From Plesiomonas sp051652165 (GTDB lineage Bacteria > Pseudomonadota > Gammaproteobacteria > Enterobacterales > CAMTGL01), in assembly GCF_051652165.1 (NCBI RefSeq), contig NZ_JBOFTR010000004.1, positions 562,679 through 626,678 of the forward strand: 64,000 nucleotides of DNA, in the 5' to 3' direction. Positions 45,567 to 55,350 of the stretch are shown one piece after another; the stretch's first letter is position 1; each line of letters begins with the position of its first letter. The notes beneath the pieces are model-generated. The model did not search any database. It was not told the DNA's origin and saw nothing but the letters and a program-made list of their open reading frames with translations. The position numbers were made by a program, and so were the translations under genes.

Positions 45567-45675
45567 AACATCCCTTCAAAATAAACAACTTGTCATGTGG
45601 AAATTCGGTTACTGCTAATTCCCGTTACGAAACATTTCCAGTATAGTAAATAACCCACGCTGGAAGGATGAAGTG

Positions 45676-47025
45676 ATGACTAAGTTATTGATAAAAAATG
45701 CCACTATGGTCAATGAAGGCCGCCAAACACAAGGCGATATGCTCATTGAGCATGGCAGAATCAGCCATATTCACAGCAATATTTGTGCAGCAAATGGAAT
45801 AGAAGTTATTGATGCTGCTGGTAAGCTGTTAATTCCTGGCATGATTGATGATCAGGTGCACTTTCGCGAGCCAGGCTTCCCTCTAAAAGGAACAATTGCC
45901 AGCGAGTCACGCGCTGCAGTTGCAGGTGGTGTTACCAGCTATATGGAAATGCCAAATGTCAATCCACAAACCACCAACCTGCAAGCACTCGAAGATAAAT
46001 ACTCACGGGCAGCACTCTCCTCTGTTGCAAACTTTAGCTTCTACCTCGGCGCAACTAACGATAACCTTGACGAAATTCGTCGCCTTGCACCAGAGCAAGC
46101 CTGTGGCGTTAAAATCTTTATGGGCGCATCAACGGGTAACATGTTGGTTGATAATGCAGATACTTTAGCGGCTATTTTTGCTGAAAGCCCTGTGCTAATT
46201 GCAACACACTGTGAAGATACTCCAACCATCAAGTTGCTAGAAGATGAGTATCGTACCCGTTATGGCGATAACATTCCTGCACATGAACATGGCTATATTC
46301 GTTCAACTCAGGCGTGTTTAAAATCCTCGACTCTGGCTGTGGAACTGGCAAAAAAACACGGTACTCGCTTACATGTGTTACACATAACAACAAAAGAAGA
46401 GCTGGCGCTGTTTGAAGCGGCTCCCACATTAGAAGCATTACGCAACAAACAGATTACTGCCGAAGCTTGCGTCCATCATCTTTTTTTTAATGAGCAAGAC
46501 TATGACCAATTAGGTCATCTGCTCAAATGTAATCCAGCAGTCAAAACACGTGCAGATCAGCTCGCCTTGCAAGATGCCGTACGTCAGGGTGTTATTGATA
46601 TTATCGCTACCGATCACGCCCCCCATACATGGGATGAAAAGCAAAACACCTACTTTAATGCCCCATCAGGGTTGCCATTAGTTCAACACCCTTTGCTAGC
46701 ACTGTTGGATCTGCATAAACAAGGTACATTAAGCCTTGAAATGTTAGTACAAAAAACAAGCCATGCTGTTGCTGAACGATTCCAACTGCAAGACAGAGGC
46801 TACCTTCGTGAAGGTTACTGGGCCGATTTAGTTTTAGTTGACCCAAATACACACTTTAGTGTGAATAAAGAGAATTTATTTTACCAATGCGGTTGGTCAC
46901 CGTTTGAAGGTCACACTTTTCCTGCTCGCATAGATACTACTTTTGTCAATGGTCAAATTGTTTTCCGCAATGCAGCACATACCGGTGTACGCCCAGGTCA
47001 GCGTCTTAGCTTTAATCGCCGTTAA
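45676..47025 (+). CDS. Dihydroorotase (Q-V-H variant class)
   Basis: The 449-residue amidohydrolase matches dihydroorotases that form dihydroorotate in pyrimidine synthesis: GMIDDQVHFREPGFPLKG, SYMEMPNVNPQT, the Lys in CGVKIFMGASTGNM, and IATDHAPHTWDEK. The first metal motif is D-Q-V-H (Q60, H62) rather than H-x-H. I recall this DDQVHFREPG form from Bacteroidetes-type enzymes and some gammaproteobacteria, so it may have been transferred. ATG 45676 with AAGG upstream is chosen over an adjacent GTG. No other pyr genes are nearby. Allantoinase or another amidohydrolase is less likely. Confidence 0.85.
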   Translation: MTKLLIKNATMVNEGRQTQGDMLIEHGRISHIHSNICAANGIEVIDAAGKLLIPGMIDDQVHFREPGFPLKGTIASESRAAVAGGVTSYMEMPNVNPQTTNLQALEDKYSRAALSSVANFSFYLGATNDNLDEIRRLAPEQACGVKIFMGASTGNMLVDNADTLAAIFAESPVLIATHCEDTPTIKLLEDEYRTRYGDNIPAHEHGYIRSTQACLKSSTLAVELAKKHGTRLHVLHITTKEELALFEAAPTLEALRNKQITAEACVHHLFFNEQDYDQLGHLLKCNPAVKTRADQLALQDAVRQGVIDIIATDHAPHTWDEKQNTYFNAPSGLPLVQHPLLALLDLHKQGTLSLEMLVQKTSHAVAERFQLQDRGYLREGYWADLVLVDPNTHFSVNKENLFYQCGWSPFEGHTFPARIDTTFVNGQIVFRNAAHTGVRPGQRLSFNRR

Positions 47026-47102
47026 TTTTCGAAAAACAGTTAATTAAATTACCTAAAATCAGCACAAACACAAAACAACGAAAATAAAACGAAAAACATA
47101 AA

Positions 47103-47136
47103 AAAAGAAAAAGGGAGCAAAAGCTCCCTTTTTTGT
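47103..47136. terminator. Bidirectional terminator between dihydroorotase gene and ptsG
   Basis: AAGGGAGC (47111-47118) and GCTCCCTT (47123-47130) with an AAAA loop, flanked by A and T runs, serving both convergent genes. Confidence 0.9.
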
Positions 47137-47196
47137 ACAAATACAACACTGATATAACTACGTTATCTATCAATAGATAACATTAAATAAACAACA

Positions 47197-48654
47197 TCAA
47201 TTGCTGCTCATGTAGATATCCATATCTGTTTTCAGGTTGTCTGACTTAGTACCAAAAATTGCTTGGACACCTGAACCTGCAACAACCACACCTGCAGCAC
47301 CTAACTTCCTCAAGCCAGCTTGGTCAACTTTTGCTATATCAGCAACTCCTACACGTAAGCGAGTGATACAAGCATCTAGGCTGGTAATATTTTGCTTGCC
47401 ACCAAACGCAGCAACCAATGCTTGCGCCATTTCTGAACCTGATGCAGTTGTACTTGCAGCTGTTTCATCTTCACGGCCTGGTGTTTTCAAATTCAATTTC
47501 ACAATCGCGACACGGAAAACAATGTAGTAAATTGCGGCATAAATTGGGCCAACAATAAAGAACATCCAACCATTTGTAGACAGGTGGTAGAACAAGCCAA
47601 AGTCAATTGCACCGTGTGAGAATGTCATACCGTGCTTCATGCCCAGCAAAATCAGCAGAACATACGCTGAACCTGCCAACAGAGCATGAATGATATACAG
47701 CACAGGTGCAACAAACATGAACGCAAATTCAATCGGCTCAGTAATACCAGTTAGGAATGAAGTCAGTGCCGCTGAAATCATGATACCGCCGATTTTTGCA
47801 CGGTTTTCAGGTTTCGCAGTATGCCACATGGCGATAGCCGCAGCAGGTAGCCCCCACATTTTAAACATATAGCCACCCGCCATGTTACCGGCAGTTGGAT
47901 CACCCATCAGGTAACGCTGAATTTCACCGGTAATCCACTTACCACCTTCAGCCAAACATGCAGGCTCTGCAGTAATAGCAGCAACAACTTTACTGTTGAT
48001 AACACAGGTTTCACCGGCTTGATAGAAGAACGGTACGTTCCAGATATGGTGTAAACCGAACGGAATCAGTGAACGCTCAACAACACCATAAATACCAAAT
48101 GCCAAAGCCGGATTTTGGTGTACAGCCCAGTTAGAGAATGCCTGAATAGCTGCACCTACCGGAGGCCATACCACAGACAAAATCACACCTAAACCAATAC
48201 AACTAAACGCTGTAATAATAGGAACAAAACGCTTTCCGGCAAAAAAACCAAGATAATCAGGTAGTTGTATTCGATAGAAGCGGTTAAACATATATCCTGC
48301 TAACGCACCCGCCAGAATACCACCGAGCACCCCCGTATCGATTTTCTCAACACCCATAACACCGGCCATTACAGTCAGTGTCGCGGCCATAACGCCATAA
48401 CCAACTGTTGCAGCCAATGCAGCAACACCATCATTATTGGTAAAACCTAATGCTACACCAATAGCAAATAGCAACGGCATTTGGCCAAATACAGAACCAC
48501 CTGCCTGCTCCATAATGTTAGAAACTATCTCTGGCAACCAACTAAAGTTAGCAGCACCAACACCGAGTAAAATACCCGCAACCGGTAAAACCGATACGGG
48601 TAACATCAACGCTTTACCTACTTTCTGTAGGCCAGCAAAGGCATCCTTTATCAT
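47197..48654 (-). CDS. ptsG: Glucose-specific PTS permease EIICB(Glc)
   Basis: The 485-residue protein is very similar to E. coli PtsG: an N-terminal EIIC membrane domain (FAGLQKVGKALMLPVSVLPV, GFTNNDGVAAL, GITEPIEFAFMFVAP), a linker with LKTPGREDE, and a C-terminal EIIB domain with the phospho-Cys in ITSLDACITRLRV. It imports and phosphorylates glucose using HPr and EIIA-Glc, which are encoded elsewhere. The ATG at 48654 has ACTCAGGAGTAC upstream; this core resembles the ptsG segment targeted by the sRNA SgrS in E. coli, and no SgrS was seen here. Two TGTGA half-sites upstream (near 48835 and 48870) may mark CRP control. Confidence 0.96.
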   Translation of the reverse strand: MIKDAFAGLQKVGKALMLPVSVLPVAGILLGVGAANFSWLPEIVSNIMEQAGGSVFGQMPLLFAIGVALGFTNNDGVAALAATVGYGVMAATLTVMAGVMGVEKIDTGVLGGILAGALAGYMFNRFYRIQLPDYLGFFAGKRFVPIITAFSCIGLGVILSVVWPPVGAAIQAFSNWAVHQNPALAFGIYGVVERSLIPFGLHHIWNVPFFYQAGETCVINSKVVAAITAEPACLAEGGKWITGEIQRYLMGDPTAGNMAGGYMFKMWGLPAAAIAMWHTAKPENRAKIGGIMISAALTSFLTGITEPIEFAFMFVAPVLYIIHALLAGSAYVLLILLGMKHGMTFSHGAIDFGLFYHLSTNGWMFFIVGPIYAAIYYIVFRVAIVKLNLKTPGREDETAASTTASGSEMAQALVAAFGGKQNITSLDACITRLRVGVADIAKVDQAGLRKLGAAGVVVAGSGVQAIFGTKSDNLKTDMDIYMSSN

Positions 48655-49222
48655 GTGATTCTGTACTCCTGAGTGAGTTTATTATCGTTACATTTTTTGT
48701 TAGCCATTGATATGGCAAGTTAAAAGCTGTGTTGTAATCTAACGGTATAATAGAAAATAAAGTCGGCGTATTGTTTGACGACGGTCAGATTAAAACAAGC
48801 TCAAACAGCACTACGTATCATTTTTTTTAGCTAGATCACATCATCAACCTGCAAAAAAAACCAACTAGCATCACAAAATAAATATTTCAGATAACGAAGT
48901 AATTATTCAAGATAAAAAATGTTTTGTATACATGATAGAATGTGCAATTAAAATCTTTAAAAAGTAATTTATTTTAAGCTTTAAAGTAATGATTACAAAA
49001 AGAAGCGTAAAGTTATTTTTTTTTGTAAAAAAACAAATTCCTACACTTTTTCAACATAACTCTATGGTTAAGTGCATTGACAATATATTGAAAGTACAAC
49101 TTCCTTTCTTTCATTAAGCATAATATAGAGTTCACCAGCATGCGAACCTATCGGCACACTTAACCTCTAATACTTTACCCTTATAAAAACAGCTAAAAAC
49201 TATAATGGCCTGTTTTTAATAC
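48655..49222. other. Long AT-rich region upstream of ptsG
   Basis: About 570 bp without a supported gene. On the minus strand two TGTGA half-sites lie at about 48835-48840 and 48870-48880, possible CRP contacts. The rest is AT-rich with long A and T runs (for example around 49015-49035). I see no hairpin convincing enough to call a small RNA. Confidence 0.55.
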
Positions 49223-49276
49223 AAAAAAACCACATCGATTAAAACGCCCTACTGCGTAATTTAACCGTGTGGTTTT
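49223..49276 (-). terminator. Rho-independent terminator of tyrR
   Basis: On the minus strand AAAACCACA and TGTGGTTTTTTT are the outer arms, with CGGTTAAA and TTTAATCG as inner arms (one G-T pair) and a 17-nt loop. It lies about 60 bp after the tyrR stop. Confidence 0.8.
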
Positions 49277-49337
49277 AATAAAAAGTCAAAACAATCAGCT
49301 TGAAAAAGAAACACAATGTAACGTTAAGTTAAACAGC

Positions 49338-50915
49338 TTACTTATCAAATTCATCGCTATGCTGTTTACCTAAACCATATTCTCGCAATTTATTTGCAAT
49401 TGCAGTATGTGAAACGCCCAAGCGTCGAGCTAATTTACGTGTACTTGGATAACTTCTATACAACCGAGTCAATACCGAACGTTCAAAACGTTTAGTAATA
49501 TCATCTAATGAGCCCATTAATTGATCATCTGCAACGTTTACTTCAGCCTCAAGCTCTGGAAGATCAATACATTGAGGTGTTATCATATGTCCATCAAGCT
49601 GACTCAATGCTCGGTAAATAGCATTGCGTAACTGTCTAACATTTCCTGGCCATGTGTATTGTGTTAAAAATGGCATCAACTCAGGTACAACAATAGGTTG
49701 CTCAATCTGCATTTCATGAGCAATCTGTACCATGAACATCATTGCTAATTCCGGAATATCTAACTGACGTTCCCGTAAAGGTGGAATTGTTAATGTTAGA
49801 ACATTTAAACGGTAGTAAAGATCTTCACGAAAAATACCTTTGTGTACTAAATCAAGTAAATTGTGCTGTGTTGAACAAATCACTCGAACATCAACACTCA
49901 CCTCGTGATCTTCACCTACCCGCCGAAACGTACCATCATTGAGAAAACGCAATAATTTAGCCTGCATCTGAGATGACATTTCACCAATCTCATCTAAAAA
50001 AACAGTACCACCGTTTGCTTGTTCAAAAAAACCTTTTTTACTCTCCACGATGCCAGGATATGCGCCTGGTGCATGGCCAAACAACTCACTTTCAGCAACA
50101 GAATCAGGTAATGCTGCACAATTTAAACCTAAAAATGGCTGGTTTCCACGCATACTTCGTAAATGACACGCACGTGCAAGCATCTCTTTTCCTGTTCCTG
50201 TCTCACCCTCTATTAATAAAGGCGCATCGAGCATAGAGAGTTTTTTTGCTTGCAGGACAATTTGCTTCATTTTTGGACTATAAGCCAAAATATGAGCGAA
50301 ACTATCTTCATCATGCACATGTATTGGCTTTAATTCATAATCTCGTTTTGCGGATGAACGCAACATGAGTACTGCACCTGCCAATAAAGGTTGCTGTGGA
50401 TTATCATCATGCGTGATATACACAGGAGTAAGATCCATCAAATACTCTTGCCCACGCACTTTGACATGTTCAGCAATACATGCAACCGGTTCATCTTGCT
50501 CAAACCAACGGTGAAAATGAAAACCAGATAGTAGCGTTTGAATACTTTCATCATGTAGCTGCGTTTCACTCATCGCAAAAAGAGCTAACGCAGCATGATT
50601 AGCTAAGTCAATATGCCCTCGGACATCTACTGAAAAAACAGGATCAGGAAGAGCATGAATGAGTGCCTTTAATTCAGTATGCTCACGTTCAACAGGCATA
50701 AAACGAACTTTACGTACATCAGTGACTCCGACTATTCGCCGAATTTCTGTCATCAAACTTCTAAAGTTTTCAAAATCAATTTCAGGGAAGCTAAGATAAA
50801 TTCGCCCACAGATATCAATTTCAATACCACGAAGATCAATTCCTCGCCCTACCAGTAAATCAAGCAACTCACGTGTTAGCCCAACGCGATCTTCACAAAA
50901 CACTTCCAGCCGCAT
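49338..50915 (-). CDS. tyrR: Transcriptional regulator TyrR (aromatic amino acid regulon)
   Basis: The 525-residue protein follows E. coli TyrR: an ACT domain (MRLEVFCEDRVGLTRELLDL, residues 1-70), a PAS domain (about 80-190), an AAA+ domain (Walker A GETGTGKEML, Walker B GTVFLDEIGEM) and a C-terminal helix-turn-helix (TRKLARRLGVSHTAIANKLR). The sigma-54 contact loop GAFTGA reads GAYPGI, so it should work with sigma-70 like TyrR and unlike NtrC. It senses Tyr, Phe and Trp. ATG 50915 (AAGG 7 nt upstream) is preferred over an upstream in-frame start. It stands alone, ending at its own terminator. Confidence 0.96.
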   Translation of the reverse strand: MRLEVFCEDRVGLTRELLDLLVGRGIDLRGIEIDICGRIYLSFPEIDFENFRSLMTEIRRIVGVTDVRKVRFMPVEREHTELKALIHALPDPVFSVDVRGHIDLANHAALALFAMSETQLHDESIQTLLSGFHFHRWFEQDEPVACIAEHVKVRGQEYLMDLTPVYITHDDNPQQPLLAGAVLMLRSSAKRDYELKPIHVHDEDSFAHILAYSPKMKQIVLQAKKLSMLDAPLLIEGETGTGKEMLARACHLRSMRGNQPFLGLNCAALPDSVAESELFGHAPGAYPGIVESKKGFFEQANGGTVFLDEIGEMSSQMQAKLLRFLNDGTFRRVGEDHEVSVDVRVICSTQHNLLDLVHKGIFREDLYYRLNVLTLTIPPLRERQLDIPELAMMFMVQIAHEMQIEQPIVVPELMPFLTQYTWPGNVRQLRNAIYRALSQLDGHMITPQCIDLPELEAEVNVADDQLMGSLDDITKRFERSVLTRLYRSYPSTRKLARRLGVSHTAIANKLREYGLGKQHSDEFDK

Positions 50916-51202
50916 ATCTACCTGACCTTTACGATGTTTAGCTTCGTATATAGTCAATAATACCCCGCTATGTGCAGTAGATGAAGATACGTGTCATTAT
51001 TTCTTGACAGAGATACCCCTAACCAAAGAATGTCCACACTTAAGTGATAACAATAAATAGATAAACATCATATAGTTAGATACAGCATAGCTCTCAAACA
51101 TAGTTACATATTTCTATCAAAGAACAGCAACAGTTACCTAATAAAATGCTATTTATTACGAATATTTAGATAAATTTAGTGTTAAAGAGAGCTTAAAACA
51201 CC

Positions 51203-51694
51203 TTATTTTTGGTGATCTAAATATTTAATTATATCAGCGTGTAAAGATTCTGGTGCAGTTTGAGGGGCGTAACGTTCAACTACATTCCCCTTTCCATCAA
51301 GCAAAAATTTTGTAAAGTTCCACTTAATTACAGTAGTTCCTAACACACCTGGTCTTTGTATTTTTAACCAACGGAAAAGGGGATGGGATCCTCCACCATT
51401 TACTTCTACTTTTTGCATAATAGGAAACGTAACATTATAATTTGATGTACAAAAATGTATAATCTCATCAGCTGCTCCCGGCTCTTGTTCGCCAAACTGA
51501 TTACAAGGGAAAGCCAAAATCTGTAATCCTAATGAAGAGAGTTCTCGATATAACGCCTCTAATCCCTCATATTGTTGAGTAAAACCACACCGACTTGCTA
51601 CATTAACAATCAGCACTACTTTTCCTTTCAATGATTGCACATCAAATGGATGACCGGTCAACTCGGTTAACTCAAAATCATATAACGATGTCAT
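51203..51694 (-). CDS. btuE: Glutathione/thioredoxin peroxidase of the BtuE type
   Basis: The 163-residue protein is a GPx-fold peroxidase: the peroxidatic Cys36 in NVASRCGFTQQY, the Gln in FPCNQFGEQEPG, and Trp-Asn in IKWNFTKFLLDGKG complete the catalytic tetrad. A second Cys in the ILAFPCNQFG region is conserved, and enzymes of this type usually use thioredoxin. There is no signal peptide, so it is cytoplasmic. A GGAGG lies in front of the ATG. The name btuE is historical; no vitamin B12 genes are adjacent. Confidence 0.88.
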   Translation of the reverse strand: MTSLYDFELTELTGHPFDVQSLKGKVVLIVNVASRCGFTQQYEGLEALYRELSSLGLQILAFPCNQFGEQEPGAADEIIHFCTSNYNVTFPIMQKVEVNGGGSHPLFRWLKIQRPGVLGTTVIKWNFTKFLLDGKGNVVERYAPQTAPESLHADIIKYLDHQK

Positions 51695-52039
51695 TAGTTA
51701 CCTCCTTTAACGCGCCTCTCTAGTTTTAGCACAATGATTCATCTTTAACAGAACATTACTTACACAAATTAAATTTTATGTGTATACAAAACCTAACCTT
51801 AGGTGTCTTACGCTATAAAATACAGTGACCAATCCAGCAGCCTCATTTTTACAACAAAATTTATCGACATTATTCGCAAGTTCTACTAATTTGTTGCAAC
51901 CCTGACTACGAGTTTATTCGTGTATTTGCATGTTAACTTTTTATATTACAATTATAGTGTTAAGTGCACAGCCATAAGCGCCCAATAAGTTGCACTCTAC
52001 CTTTTATTTTGCTGCTTTGTGAAAAATTGAGATCACTGT
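51695..52039. other. Divergent intergenic region btuE-like gene / yciA
   Basis: This 345-bp AT-rich region has no supported ORF or strong repeat. Promoters of both divergent genes should lie here; none is clear enough to mark. Confidence 0.55.
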
Positions 52040-52480
52040 ATGACTGAACAGCCTAGAAAACCTGAAGGTGTGCTATTACTGCGTACCTTAGCAATGCCTG
52101 CTGATACCAACCCTAATGGTGATATTTTTGGTGGTTGGATTATGTCACAAATGGACATCGGAGGCGCAATTCTAGCAAAAGAGATAGCCCATGGCCGTGT
52201 TGTCACTGTTGCAGTAGATGGTATAACCTTTCTTAAACCCGTAGCTGTTGGTGATGTTGTCTGTTGTTACGGTAAAGCGGTGCACATTGGTAATAGCTCA
52301 ATGAAAATTAGAATGGAAGTATGGGTTAAAAAAGTATCTAGTGAACCAATCGGTCAACGGTACTGTGTTACTGAAGCTATTTTTACTTATGTTGCCGTTG
52401 ACTCTAACGGGCTAGCACGTTCTGTACCTAAAACACAAAATCCTGAATATGATTTGGCGATATCAACCATAAATAAGTAA
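52040..52480 (+). CDS. yciA: Acyl-CoA thioesterase YciA
   Basis: The 146-residue hot-dog protein starts with PEGVLLLRTLAMPADTNPNG and continues DIFGGWIMSQMDIGGAILA, then VTVAVDGITFLKPVAVGD. This is the YciA/ACOT pattern: the N-G-D-I-F-G-G-W segment carries the active-site Asp. It hydrolyses a broad range of acyl-CoAs. It is monocistronic and ends at an intrinsic terminator. It is the second acyl-CoA thioesterase in the window, besides fadM. Confidence 0.94.
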   Translation: MTEQPRKPEGVLLLRTLAMPADTNPNGDIFGGWIMSQMDIGGAILAKEIAHGRVVTVAVDGITFLKPVAVGDVVCCYGKAVHIGNSSMKIRMEVWVKKVSSEPIGQRYCVTEAIFTYVAVDSNGLARSVPKTQNPEYDLAISTINK

Positions 52481-52538
52481 TATCATATTTAATAAATACG
52501 ATTTAACATATCGTACAATCTTAATTGTGTTATACAAT

Positions 52539-52577
52539 AAAGCCGATAGCTTTTATTTATTATCGGTTTTATTTATG
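52539..52577 (+). terminator. Rho-independent terminator after yciA
   Basis: AAAGCCGATA (52539-52548) and TATCGGTTTT (52561-52570) form a 10-bp stem with one G-T pair and a 12-nt loop, followed by a T-rich tract. Confidence 0.75.
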
Positions 52578-52708
52578 AATGACAAATGTGACGCTATACA
52601 CAATTTAACAAGGAAATAATGCAATCAATTGAAATATTCATTTATTTTAATTGTTAATAAAGCATTAATGAATATTTTTTGCTTCATACTATAAAAATAG
52701 GGATACTC

Positions 52709-53104
52709 ATGTCAAACACCTCAGTAATAAAGTACACTATTTCTGATTTGGCAACTGAATTTGAGATTACTCCTCGCAGTTTACGTTTTTATGAAGCAGA
52801 GGGTTTACTGACACCTACACGGCAAGGCTTAACGCGAATATATAGTCGACAAGATCGGACCCGGCTACAATTAATATTACGAGGGAAAAGATTAGGGTTT
52901 AGTTTAAGTGAAATAAAAACATTATTTCACTGGTATGACTCACCTAAAAACAACAGAGTTCAAATAAGAAATATGCAAAATTTAATTGAAGATAAAAAAA
53001 TACTACTCAAACAACAACTCAATGATATACACATTATATTGAATGAATTAAATCATGCTGAAAATATTTGCATAAAAGCAGCCAATCAAATAACAAAAAA
53101 ATAA
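52709..53104 (+). CDS. MerR-family regulator (LiuR-like)
   Basis: The 131-residue protein has an N-terminal MerR helix-turn-helix (YTISDLATEFEITPRSLRFYEAEGLL, then RIYSRQDRTRLQLILRGKRLGFSLSEIK) and a C-terminal helical dimerisation coil (about 85-125). There is no Cys-based metal site. The pattern resembles LiuR-type regulators of branched-chain amino acid breakdown, but no liu or ivd genes are next to it, so the effector is open. The ATG at 52709 has AGGGA 6-7 nt upstream; a longer frame from 52679 lacks such a site. Confidence 0.82.
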   Translation: MSNTSVIKYTISDLATEFEITPRSLRFYEAEGLLTPTRQGLTRIYSRQDRTRLQLILRGKRLGFSLSEIKTLFHWYDSPKNNRVQIRNMQNLIEDKKILLKQQLNDIHIILNELNHAENICIKAANQITKK

Positions 53105-53324
53105 TCCACCTATATTTTTATCGCACGCCAAAAATATGTCGCCAATAAAATGACGATTTACATGTAACATCGTTATAAAGCAATGAACTTGTCAAATCAC
53201 TATGTGCATAGATCACCTATGGGTGTGATCTTGCGCAAAGACAAACCCGCTTTATCTATTTAAAATTCGCCTCGCACTGCTCCTATCGCTTACATATAAA
53301 TAAACATTCAACGCAGGAAGCAAC

Positions 53325-55217
53325 ATGTCTTTTTCTCTTAAAACAAGATTACTTACTTGTAGTCTTAGCGCCGTTGTGATTATGGCTTTTTCGCTTGTTG
53401 TTATTTCCAATTATAAAGTAAGCAATGATGCTCTTAATAATGCAAAAATAGAAATTAAACGCTTAGGTTCAACCTATGCAACAAGTGTTAGTGATTGGAT
53501 TTTAAACAAGGGGTATGCTCTCTCTGCATTAAAAAAATCATTAGCAAACGCTCCTAGTACCCATATTGTTTCAGCCATTCAACAAACTCACGAAAGTGGT
53601 TCATTTAGCCTAACTTACTATGGCACAACAGAAGGCCTAATGTACCGTCAAGATCCAAGTTTAAACAGAGCAGATTATGATCCCCGCGAACGACCATGAT
53701 TTAAACTTGCTAGTCAACACAATCAGTTAAGTATGACTCCGCCATATTTAAGTGCAACTCAAAACGTAATGGTTGTGACAATGGCTGAGCCTGTTTATCA
53801 AAATGGTCAATTAATTGGCGTTGTAGGCGCTGATCTTTCACTAAAGCAATTAGTGAAAGAAATTATCTCTATGGATATTCCTGGTAATGGTTATGCTATA
53901 TTAATTAATAAAGATGGTTTAATTGTTGCCCACCCAAACCAATCTGTATGGCAAAAAAACATCAGCAGTATCTATCCTTCTTTATCACTTGACTATATTG
54001 CATCACTAGAAGCATCAAACTCAATTAATAAGATTAATGTTTCAGGTGAAGATAATTTGGTCTATGCGATAAAAATCAAAAATACTGACTGGTCACTCAT
54101 TTACATGATAAACCCAAAGGTTATATTGAGCCATACTACCCAACTTATCTACCAACAAACAACAATTGCAATTGTATTACTTATTATATCCAGCTTATTC
54201 CTTACTCTTGTATTTAAGCAACAATTTAAAGATCTTGAGCGTGTATCGAAGGCCATTAATGATATAGCAGCAGGAGAAGCCGATCTAACTGTTAAAATCA
54301 CAACGAAAAATAAACATGATGAAATAGGAATATTAGCCTCAGGGTTTAATTTGTTTGTTGCAAGATTACATACCATGGTTAACCGATTAACCATAATTAC
54401 TCATGATTTAACGGAACAATCATCTAGCACATTCAACTCTGCCAATAATAACAGTATTGCTCTATCAACCCAGCAAGATGAAATTACAATGGTTGCTACT
54501 GCGGTAACTGAAATGGCCAGTGCAACGCAAGAAATTGCTACTCATGCTGAACAAACGGCTAATACTGCACAAAATGCAGTTGCCCTCTGCACTAAAGGGC
54601 AACATCAAGTGCACCAAAGCCAGAACTCCATTCGTGAACTAGCAAATGAAGTCTCTAGCACCAGTGATATTATTAGCGAACTAAACCACAATGCACACGC
54701 AATCAGCTCTATTCTTGCCACGATTACCGGTATTGCAGAGCAAACAAATCTACTTGCACTAAATGCAGCTATCGAGGCTGCACGAGCAGGAGAACAAGGC
54801 CGAGGATTTGCTGTTGTAGCAGATGAAGTTAGGGTTCTTTCGCAACGCACCCACTCTTCTACACAAGAAATTCAAAATATGATAGAAACTTTACAGCATA
54901 CTACATCACGAGCAGTTTCAACTATGGCAAACAGCCATTCATTAGCAACGACCAGTGTCAATGATGCTAATTCAGCCAGTGATAGCTTACAACAAATTAG
55001 CTCTGCTATTGCAGGTATATCCGATATGGCAAGCCACATTACAACAGCAGCAGAAGAACAAACCTCTGTCACTGCAGAAATAAATACAAACACAGAGTCA
55101 ATTCGTGAGGTTTCTACTGTTTTATCACAAGAATCACAATATTCAAGCACACAGGCCAAACATCTTGCAATATTAACTCAACAGCTAAATAGCGAAGTTC
55201 AGCAATTTAAATTGTAA
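53325..55217 (+). pseudogene. Chemoreceptor gene (dCache) interrupted by an in-frame TGA
   Basis: The gene reads as one chemoreceptor of 630 codons except for TGA at 53697-53699 (codon 125). N-terminal part: membrane helix (about 12-30) and first half of a dCache sensor ending DYDPRERP. The stop stands where such receptors have Trp in D-P-R-x-R-P-W; TGG to TGA is one base. After it the same frame continues FKLASQHN, MTPPYLSATQNVMVVTMAEP, a second membrane helix, HAMP, and the signalling domain with IAEQTNLLALNAAIEAARAG. Nothing else is damaged. It may be a fresh nonsense mutation, a sequence error, or TGA read-through. Re-initiation at ATG 53733 would give a receptor lacking helix 1. Confidence 0.88.
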
Positions 55218-55243
55218 TCTATTTTATAAACATAAAGTCAATA

Positions 55244-55284
55244 ACGAAAAAGGTACGCTTAATAATTACGCGTACCTTTTTTAT
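55244..55284. terminator. Bidirectional terminator between chemoreceptor gene and nuoN
   Basis: AAAAAGGTACGC and GCGTACCTTTTTT around an 11-nt loop, with A and T runs on the two sides; it ends both the chemoreceptor gene and the nuo operon. Confidence 0.9.
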
Positions 55285-55350
55285 ATGTTGATAGTTATGC
55301 TCAACATTCAGATTCTATTACAATAGCAATCATTCAGTTTATTACTCGTA

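Noticed and set aside
49338..50915. NtrC-type sigma-54 activator for the gene I call tyrR
   Set aside because: The ACT domain, the TyrR-like helix-turn-helix and the altered GAFTGA motif (GAYPGI) fit TyrR.
53240..53300. Sigma-28 promoter in front of the second chemoreceptor gene
   Set aside because: A TAAA is present, but no good GCCGATAA match lies at the right spacing.
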